DNA of 64,000 nucleotides, taken from positions 1 through 64,000 of the forward strand of contig NZ_MDSS02000006.1 of the NCBI RefSeq assembly GCF_001758425.2, in the 5' to 3' direction. The notes beneath the pieces are model-generated. The model had not been told where the DNA came from and did no database searches. It saw only the letters and a list, made by a program, of their open reading frames with translations. Source of the DNA: Nesterenkonia sp. PF2B19. Its GTDB lineage: Bacteria > Actinomycetota > Actinomycetes > Actinomycetales > Micrococcaceae. Both the position numbers and the translations under genes were made by a program. This document shows, piece by piece, positions 55,799-64,000 of this stretch; the stretch's first letter is position 1; every line of letters begins with the position of its first letter.

Positions 55799-56635
55799 TC
55801 ACTGGTCCGAGACGTCCTCCTCGGTGGGCCACCCCTGATGGTCGGCGATGGCGTCGAAGATGTCGTCCAGGGTGATGACGTTCTCAGGCTCCTCGGGAAT
55901 GTCCGCGGAGTTCCAGTCGGTGAAGGTGTACGTGCTGTCCTCATCCCGCAGCTCCAGGAGGTGCGGCTGTCCGTCCGCGGCCACCACGTACTCGGTCTCG
56001 CCGTCCTGCTGCGCGTAGACGTAGACCTCCTGCCCGTCTCGGGTCTCCCGGACTCCCGAGATCGCGTCCGTGTCCTCCTCGCGCAGCTCGCGCTGCCAGA
56101 TGCCCAGGAAGTCCTCGGCGGAGAAGATGGAGGCCGAGCCGTCGGCGGAGAACTCCACCCACTGGTCGGCGACCAGGTCCTCGATGAACTCCGGCTCCAC
56201 CGCGGCGGCGACGTCGTCGTCCAGGTTGCCGTACAGCAGGGCGCCGAAGTCCTCCCCGCGGAAGTACTCGACACCACCGACCGCACGCTGGGTGAAGGTG
56301 TTGCCCTCCCCGGCCGCGTAGCTCATCTCCGAATCCGTCCCGTCCAGGGCACCCGTGATGGTGATGTCGCCGACCGCGTCCTCGTCGATCTGCTCGAACA
56401 GCTCGTCCAGATCGGCCTCCCCGGCTTCGACCTGCCCCTCGATGGTGACGGTCTCGGCGGCGAGCATCGTCTCCCACATCTCGTCCTGGATCTCGCCGAG
56501 GCTGGGGACTTCGGCCTCAGCGACGGTGCCGTCGTCGGAGTCCTCGGGGGCGTCGTCCGCGAAGGGGTTCGACGCGCAGGAGGTGAGCAGCAGGGTCCCG
56601 GCGATCGCCAGGGACGTCACGGCGGTGGGCTTCAT
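55799..56635 (-). CDS. Acidic lipoprotein of unknown function, paralog B
   Basis: 278 residues with a clean lipobox signal (LAIAGTLLLTSC). The domain order matches paralog A: a short acidic linker, a strand region with TITGALDGTDSEM, VGGVEYFRGEDFGALL, DQWVEFSADGSASIF, and a C-terminal VITLDDIFDAI. It lies 63 bases upstream on the same strand of paralog A, so they form a tandem operon. The ATG has AGAGG about 10 bases upstream. Function unknown; the LppX/LprAFG type is the nearest resemblance I see. Confidence 0.7.
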   Translation of the reverse strand: MKPTAVTSLAIAGTLLLTSCASNPFADDAPEDSDDGTVAEAEVPSLGEIQDEMWETMLAAETVTIEGQVEAGEADLDELFEQIDEDAVGDITITGALDGTDSEMSYAAGEGNTFTQRAVGGVEYFRGEDFGALLYGNLDDDVAAAVEPEFIEDLVADQWVEFSADGSASIFSAEDFLGIWQRELREEDTDAISGVRETRDGQEVYVYAQQDGETEYVVAADGQPHLLELRDEDSTYTFTDWNSADIPEEPENVITLDDIFDAIADHQGWPTEEDVSDQ

Positions 56636-56759
56636 CGTCAGGTGCCTCTCAGCAACGGATCACAGGGTGCTGTCGGACCACCGACGCCTCGCGGCAGAGT
56701 GGTCCGAAGCGTGACTATACCCACGGAACCTGGTCCGTGCCTCCACATGACCTGGGGCC

Positions 56760-58460
56760 TCAGACGAGCCGCGGGTCCTCCTGCCTCCTGACACGCAGCC
56801 AGCGGTGCCCATAGCCCTCCAGGTCGATCTCGGAGCGACGGCCGGCATCCAGCCGGCAGGCCCCGGGCTGCAGCAGATCCACCAGCTCCGTGCCCTCCGA
56901 CAGGTCCTCGAGCTCGAAGCCGACGACCACCGGCTCCGGGCTCAGATTGTGCAGCAGGACGATGGAGGAGCCCCGCCAGACCATCCGGTGGGCCAGCACC
57001 TGCTGGTGCGGCTGCTCGATGATCTCCATCGTGCCCCAGCCCAGCTCCGGTGACTCCCGGTAGCGCTGGCAGAGCCGCGTGATGTGCTGCAGCAGCGAGC
57101 CGGCGTCCCGGCGGGCATCGGCCGCATTGACATGCTCCGGGCCATAGGGGCCCTCCACCACCGGCCGCGGCAGCCGGCTGGGACGAGCCGCGGAGAAGCC
57201 GCCGTTCTTCTCTGCGGACCACTGCATAGGGGTGCGCACCGCGGCCCGCCCCTCCAGGGAGAGCTCCTCCCCCATGCCGATCTCCTCACCGTAGAACAGC
57301 ACCGGAGTGCCGGGCAGGGCGAACAGCAGCGAGTACGCCATCTTCAGGCGCCGGGGGTCTCCGTCCACCATGGGCGGGAGTCTCCTGCGCAGTCCGCGGC
57401 CGAAGAGCTGCATCTCCTCCGCAGGGCCGAACGCGGCGAAGATCTCCTCCCGCTCGTCCGTGTCGAGCAGGTCGAGGGTGAGCTCGTCATGGTTGCGCAG
57501 GAAGGTCGCATACTGGCAGGTCTCCGGAAGGCCGGTGGGGCGGCTGCGCAGCGCCTCCGCGATCGGCCGGGCGTCCTGCCGCGCCATGGCCAGGAACACC
57601 TTCTGGTTGGTGAGGAAGTCGAACTGCATGGTCAGCTGGTCGCCGCCGTCGCCGCCGTCGCCGCCGAAGAACTCCACCTGTTCCTCATGCGGGAGGTTGA
57701 CCTCACCGAGCATGATGCCCGCGCCGTTGCCGGAGGAGCGTCGTTGCAGGAAGCCGCGCAGAGCCCGCAGATAGTCATGCGGCTCGTCGAAGGCATGGTG
57801 CTGCTGCAGGTCGATGGTGTTCTCGTTCAGCGCGAAGGGCACGGCGTCCACCCGAAAGCCGTCGACGCCCATCTGCAGCCAGAACCCCATGGTCCGCTCG
57901 ATCGCCTCCCGCACCTGCGGATTGGCGGTGTTCAGATCCGGCTGATGACGGAAGAAGTGATGCAGGTAGTGCTCGCCGGTCTTCTCATCACGGGTCCAGA
58001 TCCCGTCCTCCACATCGGGGAACATGGTCTGATCGGAGGTGTCCGGAGGGGTGTCCGCGCGCCATACGTAGAAGTCCCGGTACGGGCTGTCCTTCGAGGA
58101 CCGGGCCCGTCGGAACCACGGGTGCCGGTCCGAGGTGTGGTTGATGACCAGGTCGATGATCACCCGGATGCCGCGGTCATGGGCCACCCGGATGAACTCG
58201 ACGACGTCGCCGTGGTCGCCGTAGCGCGGATCCACCCCGTACATGTCCTGCACGTCGTAGCCGTCATCGCGCCGCGGAGACGGGTAGAAGGGCATGAGCC
58301 ACAGGCAGGTCACCCCCAGCTCGGCCAGGTAGTCCACCCGCTGAGTGAGCCCGGCGAAGTCCCCGACGCCGTCTCCGTCCGCGTCCAGAAAGGTCTCCAC
58401 ATCCAGGCAGTAGACCACGGCGTTCTTGTACCAGAGGTCGGCGGTGTCGGCGATACGCAT
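56760..58460 (-). CDS. GH13 alpha-amylase-family protein (trehalose-synthase-like)
   Basis: 566 residues with the GH13 catalytic set: Asp nucleophile in VDGFRVDAVPF, general acid Glu in MLGEVN, and the third Asp in FLRNHDELTL. The N-terminus LWYKNAVVYCLDVETFLDADGDGVGDF is the pattern seen in trehalose synthase and related enzymes. The final 100 residues form the beta-sandwich C domain. It could isomerise maltose and trehalose or hydrolyse alpha-glucosides; specificity is not readable. AGGAGG precedes the ATG at 58460. Operon partner is the LLM gene 35 bases upstream. Confidence 0.88.
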   Translation of the reverse strand: MRIADTADLWYKNAVVYCLDVETFLDADGDGVGDFAGLTQRVDYLAELGVTCLWLMPFYPSPRRDDGYDVQDMYGVDPRYGDHGDVVEFIRVAHDRGIRVIIDLVINHTSDRHPWFRRARSSKDSPYRDFYVWRADTPPDTSDQTMFPDVEDGIWTRDEKTGEHYLHHFFRHQPDLNTANPQVREAIERTMGFWLQMGVDGFRVDAVPFALNENTIDLQQHHAFDEPHDYLRALRGFLQRRSSGNGAGIMLGEVNLPHEEQVEFFGGDGGDGGDQLTMQFDFLTNQKVFLAMARQDARPIAEALRSRPTGLPETCQYATFLRNHDELTLDLLDTDEREEIFAAFGPAEEMQLFGRGLRRRLPPMVDGDPRRLKMAYSLLFALPGTPVLFYGEEIGMGEELSLEGRAAVRTPMQWSAEKNGGFSAARPSRLPRPVVEGPYGPEHVNAADARRDAGSLLQHITRLCQRYRESPELGWGTMEIIEQPHQQVLAHRMVWRGSSIVLLHNLSPEPVVVGFELEDLSEGTELVDLLQPGACRLDAGRRSEIDLEGYGHRWLRVRRQEDPRLV

Positions 58461-58495
58461 GTTGGGGTCCTCCTACGGCGGCGGCCGGTGCTGAC

Positions 58496-59485
58496 TCAGC
58501 CGGACCGGAGCCCGGGGAGCACGTGCTCTCCGGCGGTGTCGAGCCAGGGGCGCTGATCCTGGCCCACGTGGTGCAGGTACAGGGTGTCGAAGCCGGCCTC
58601 CACGTCCTCGACCAGGTGCTCCAGGTGCCACTGCGGGGACTCCGAGATACGCACCGCCTCCCGGACCCTCGCCAGCGGAACATCCTCGGCGACGGCGTCG
58701 AAATGCTCCGGGGAGGGCAGGTCCTGATCCACCGGGGGCCCGAAGACGTTGGTCCGCCATTGGTCATGGGCCAGAGCCTCCGCCTCGGCTCTGGTCTCCG
58801 CCCAGCTGAGGTGGACCTGCAGCATCGCCGGGCCGACGCCGCCGGCCTCCCGATAGGCCTGCAGCACGTCCCGTTCGGCGTGGTCGGGCTGGTTCAGCGT
58901 GATCACGCCCTCCGCCCACTCGGCGGCCCGCTGCGCAGACTCCACCGTGATGCAGGCCGCGTAGAGCGGCACGGGGTCGGTGGGCAGGTCGTAGAGGACG
59001 GCGTCGTCCACGCGGACCAGGCCGTCGTGGCTGACCCGCTCCCCCCGATGCAGACGACGGATGATGTCGGCGCATTCGGCCAGTCGGCGCCGTCGGGTCT
59101 CCCGGTCAGGCCAGGGGTCCCCGGTGATATGTTCGTTCATCGCCTGGCCGGCGCCCAGGGCCGCCCAGACCCGGCCGGGGAACATCTCCGCCAAGGTGGC
59201 GTAGGCCTGCGCGACGACGGCCGGATGATGGCGCTGTCCGGGTGCCGTGACCGCGCCCAGGGAGAAGCTGGTGGTGGCCAGCGCCGCCCCCAGCCACGCC
59301 AGCGTGAAGCCTGAATGCCCCTGTCGGGTGGACCAGGGCATGAAGTGGTCCGAGCTCATGGCCGCGTCGAACCCCACCTGCTCGGCCAGCTGCACGTCGC
59401 GCAGCAGCTGGGACGGAGGGATCTGCTCCTGCGAGGCGTGGAACCCCACGCGCGGGTGAGGCAGGCCAGCGATCTCCTCTGCCAT
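58496..59485 (-). CDS. LLM-class oxidoreductase (TIGR03885-like)
   Basis: 329 residues with a luciferase-like TIM barrel: VGFHASQEQIPPSQLLRDVQLAEQVGFDAAMSSDHF (in part) and EMFPGRVWAALGAGQAMNEHITGDPWP. The sequence resembles the TIGR03885 flavin-dependent family of actinobacteria, described as non-F420, and is paired with a trehalose-synthase-like GH13 gene downstream, a combination I recall for that family. The substrate is unknown. The ATG at 59485 has GGAGGG upstream. Confidence 0.82.
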   Translation of the reverse strand: MAEEIAGLPHPRVGFHASQEQIPPSQLLRDVQLAEQVGFDAAMSSDHFMPWSTRQGHSGFTLAWLGAALATTSFSLGAVTAPGQRHHPAVVAQAYATLAEMFPGRVWAALGAGQAMNEHITGDPWPDRETRRRRLAECADIIRRLHRGERVSHDGLVRVDDAVLYDLPTDPVPLYAACITVESAQRAAEWAEGVITLNQPDHAERDVLQAYREAGGVGPAMLQVHLSWAETRAEAEALAHDQWRTNVFGPPVDQDLPSPEHFDAVAEDVPLARVREAVRISESPQWHLEHLVEDVEAGFDTLYLHHVGQDQRPWLDTAGEHVLPGLRSG

Positions 59486-59561
59486 GCGCCCTCCTGGTCA
59501 CCTGTCACGACTCGGTGCGCAGTCTGCCACGAGCCGCGGCATGCGCGCACGGCCCGGCGGC

Positions 59562-60083
59562 TCAGGCCGGTTCGGCGTGGATGTGGGCGTCCTTCAGCTC
59601 CAGGTAGGTCTGAGCGTTCTCCCTCAGCCCGGCGACCTCATCCTCGGTGAGCTCGCGCCGCACCTTCGCGGGCACGCCGGCCACCAAGGACCGGGGCGGA
59701 ATGACGGTGCCCTCCAGCACCAGGGCGCCCGCCGCCACAAGGCTCTGTTCGCCCACCATGGAGCCGTTGAGCAGGGTCGCTCCCATGCCGATGAGACTGT
59801 CGGCCCCGACCGTCGCCCCGTGCACGACGGCGCCGTGGCCGACGGAGACGCCTGCCCCCAGCGTGCAGGGGTACCCCTCGTCCGCGTGGAGCACCACATT
59901 GTCCTGCAGGTTCGTCCCGGCGCCGACGGTGATGCGTGCCGAGTCGCCCCGAGCCGAGACGCCGTAGAACGCCGAGGAGTCCGGCTCCAGGACGACGTCG
60001 CCGGTGATCGCGGCGGTGGGTGCCAGGAACACCCCGGCACCGATGCTGGGGGTCTTGCCTCTGACGGTCAGGATGTGTGCCAT
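59562..60083 (-). CDS. Gamma carbonic anhydrase-like protein
   Basis: 173 residues of left-handed beta-helix hexapeptide repeats. The three zinc histidines are visible in NVVLHADEG and SVGHGAVVHG, about residues 65, 82 and 87. Family members hydrate carbon dioxide or are inactive relatives (PaaY/YrdA). The short C-terminal helix (LRENAQTYLELKDAHIHA) is typical. It stands 51 bases after the 2-hydroxyacid dehydrogenase on the same strand. Confidence 0.88.
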   Translation of the reverse strand: MAHILTVRGKTPSIGAGVFLAPTAAITGDVVLEPDSSAFYGVSARGDSARITVGAGTNLQDNVVLHADEGYPCTLGAGVSVGHGAVVHGATVGADSLIGMGATLLNGSMVGEQSLVAAGALVLEGTVIPPRSLVAGVPAKVRRELTEDEVAGLRENAQTYLELKDAHIHAEPA

Positions 60084-60134
60084 GCTCCGGTCCTCCTTGA
60101 TCGGATCCTGCGGTCCAGCGGGGCCTCTCCCCGC

Positions 60135-61052
60135 TCAGTACCCGGCGGTGGTGTCGACGACGCCGACCGGCGGCTCGCCGTCGCGCAGGCGACGGTGGTT
60201 CTCCAGCACGCGGTCCCGCAGCAGCGGAACCACCATGGCCTTGGTGTCCGCGGTGTGCGGCGTGATCAGACAGGTCTCCAGCTCCCACAGCGGGTGGCCG
60301 TCAGGCAGCGGTTCCGGCTCCGTGACGTCTAGCCCGGCTCCTCGCAGCCGTCCGGCACGCAGCGCGTCCACCAGGGCGTCATGGTCGATCAGTCGACCGC
60401 GCCCCACGTTGGCGACCACCGCGCCGTCGGCCAGCAGACCGAGCTGGCGGGCCCCGATCATGTTCTCCGTGTCCGGGGTGACGGCGGCGGCGAGGGCCAG
60501 GACGTCAGCACCGTCGAGCACCTCGTCCAGCTGGTCCTGGGAGACGGTCCGATCTGCGCCCTGCAGCGGCTCCTGGGTGCGCCGGACCACCGTGACATGC
60601 GTGTCGAAGGCCTTGTAGAGGCGCACCATCTCCGCAGCCACGCCTCCGGCCCCGACCACGACGCAGCGCAGTCCGTTCAGCGAGATCCCGCCCTCGGTGC
60701 CCCAGCTGGTGGCCCGGGCCCGGACCTTGAGTCCGCGCAGGGCCGCCAGGGTCAGCAGCAGCCCGTGCTCGCCGACGGGCTTGGCGTAGGAGCCCTTGGC
60801 GGAGGTCCAGAGCCGGTCCGGGAACCGACGCAGGATCTCGCCGTACTTCTCGATGCCGGCGCTGGGCAGCTGGATCCAGGAGATCTGCGGGTTGGCCTCG
60901 AGGACCTCCGCCAGGTTGAAGCTGCGGAACATGCCGGTGACCACCACCGCCGTCGGCTGCTCGTCCGCGCCGACGATCTCGGCTCCCTGGGCCTGGAGGC
61001 CGGCGACGAGCTCCGGCTCGCCGTCGGGCATGAGGTGGATGCGTGAGGTCAC
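60135..61052 (-). CDS. D-isomer 2-hydroxyacid dehydrogenase
   Basis: 305 residues. I start at the GTG at 61052 (VTSRIHLMPDGEPELVAGLQ) because GGAG lies just upstream and the family begins close to this point; an ATG at 61094 would add 14 residues. The nucleotide loop is VVVGAGGVAAEMVRLY, the catalytic Arg is in NVGRGRLIDHDAL, the Glu in LDVTEPEPLPDGHPLWE, and the His in ITPHTADTKAM. NAD(P)-dependent reduction of a 2-oxo acid is the expected reaction; the substrate is not known. Confidence 0.85.
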   Translation of the reverse strand: MTSRIHLMPDGEPELVAGLQAQGAEIVGADEQPTAVVVTGMFRSFNLAEVLEANPQISWIQLPSAGIEKYGEILRRFPDRLWTSAKGSYAKPVGEHGLLLTLAALRGLKVRARATSWGTEGGISLNGLRCVVVGAGGVAAEMVRLYKAFDTHVTVVRRTQEPLQGADRTVSQDQLDEVLDGADVLALAAAVTPDTENMIGARQLGLLADGAVVANVGRGRLIDHDALVDALRAGRLRGAGLDVTEPEPLPDGHPLWELETCLITPHTADTKAMVVPLLRDRVLENHRRLRDGEPPVGVVDTTAGY

Positions 61053-61173
61053 GAGGTCTCCGTCCGCGTCTCGAACTTGTCGGCCCCCGATCATGCCTGA
61101 GCATGTCCGGGCGCGTCTGGGGTGGTCCGGCTCACCATCCTACGAGGTCAAGGCCACCGACGTCGGAACACGT

Positions 61174-61213
61174 GACGGGCCCGGGCTCCCTGTTCAGGGA
61201 GCCCGGGCCCGTC
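61174..61213 (-). terminator. Terminator of the isocitrate dehydrogenase gene
   Basis: Perfect 19-base arms (61174-61192 and 61195-61213) with a two-base centre lie 23 bases after the icd stop. A hairpin this strong and close to the stop is a confident terminator. Confidence 0.85.
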
Positions 61214-61235
61214 ATGTCTCAGCCGAGGGCGGCGG

Positions 61236-63527
<2,292 letters not shown>

Positions 63528-63624
63528 TCAGTCGACGATCCAAATCTACCGGAGTGCGGGCTTGAGCCCGTGCTCCGTTTCGTCGCCTGCGGCGACGCGC
63601 TCATCTCCCGGGTCATGTCCCGGG

Positions 63625-64000
63625 TCATATACCGAGCACGGCGCGGGCGATGAGGAAGTAGACGATCAGTCCGGTCGCGTCCACGAAGGTGGAGATGAAC
63701 GGATTGGCGAACACGGCGGGATCCGCACCCAGCTTCTTGCCCAGGATCGGCATGAGTCCGCCGGCCGAGGCCGCCAGGGTGCAGATGGCCAGCAGCGTGA
63801 GCCCGATCACCGCCCCCACATGCCATTCCCACCGCCAGCTGACCAGCAGGAACCCGAGGACCCCCAACACGGAGCCCAGCGTGATGCCGACCCTGATCTC
63901 CCGCCAGAACACCTTGAACACGTCCCGGGTGGTGACATCGCCCAGCGCCATGGCGCGCGTGACGGTGGTGGCCGCCTGATTGCCGGTGTTGCCTCCGGTG
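63625..64000 (-). CDS. mgtE: MgtE-family magnesium transporter, C-terminal part
   Basis: The last about 125 residues of a membrane protein that enters from outside the right edge. TGGNTGNQAATTVTRAMALGDVT is the conserved pore-region motif of MgtE, then GVLGFLLVSW, LAICTLAASAGGLMPIL, GKKLGADPAVFANPFISTFVDATGLIVYF (in part) is the C-terminal signature including the Asp lining the magnesium path. The N-terminal CBS domains lie outside the window, so the gene is partial here. Confidence 0.9.
   Translation of the reverse strand, partial: TGGNTGNQAATTVTRAMALGDVTTRDVFKVFWREIRVGITLGSVLGVLGFLLVSWRWEWHVGAVIGLTLLAICTLAASAGGLMPILGKKLGADPAVFANPFISTFVDATGLIVYFLIARAVLGI

Overview
The window is high-GC DNA with tight operons and frequent ATGA/TGATG start-stop overlaps, and looks like a chromosomal segment of an actinobacterium of order Micrococcales, family Micrococcaceae. 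Supporting markers are a monomeric-type isocitrate dehydrogenase, actinobacterial sdhCDAB, a DUF664/DinB protein, AbiEi-like/nuclease orphans and Tat-exported PhoX. Strongly acidic lipoproteins would fit a Nesterenkonia-like salt-tolerant genus, but the genus is only a guess. No rRNA, tRNA, CRISPR array or prophage was seen.

Layout. 1-460: the end of an IS5-type insertion sequence sitting inside the 3' part of an IS3-type transposase. 657-5811 (minus): manC, an M20 amidohydrolase, cytidine deaminase, thymidine phosphorylase and a DedA membrane protein. 6217-9801 (plus): succinate dehydrogenase sdhCDAB with a strong terminator. 9993-18848: an AbiEi/nuclease-like orphan, YihY, TrpS, a tryptophan-to-anthranilate cluster (formamidase-like hydrolase, kynureninase, tryptophan dioxygenase), a stand-alone Lrp/AsnC ligand domain, exonuclease III and two unknowns. 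18944-20457: an MFS exporter. 20467-31266: a polyamine catabolic island (putrescine-type amine oxidase, universal stress protein, APC permease, agmatine deiminase, amidase, NIPSNAP-like protein; TetR regulator; aminobutyraldehyde-type dehydrogenase; LLM flavoenzyme). Two near-identical palindromic sites lie at its two divergent promoters. 31294-38578: hydrolase, DinB, a membrane protein and two ABC systems. 38619-42875: ACC deaminase with a GntR regulator, then glyA-folD. 43109-48875: a sugar ABC importer with a GH32 fructosidase and a LacI regulator. 48945-53304: PhoX, a Fur-family regulator and catalase. 53446-56635: four acidic lipoproteins in two paralogous pairs. 56760-61052: GH13 glucosidase, LLM oxidoreductase, gamma carbonic anhydrase and a 2-hydroxyacid dehydrogenase. 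61236-64000: isocitrate dehydrogenase and the C-terminal part of an MgtE magnesium transporter.

An important caveat is that at least twelve genes are broken by about 15 small frameshifts. Most look like the loss of one base, with catalytic motifs intact on both sides. They spare the core genes and concentrate in accessory catabolic and transport genes. Either the assembly has indel errors or the accessory metabolism is decaying. I mark these genes as pseudogenes and give the inferred break point of each.

The most interesting system is the polyamine island. Agmatine could be imported, deiminated and hydrolysed to putrescine, and putrescine oxidised to 4-aminobutanal and then GABA, all under one TetR repressor binding the AATGA-N7-TCATT sites.
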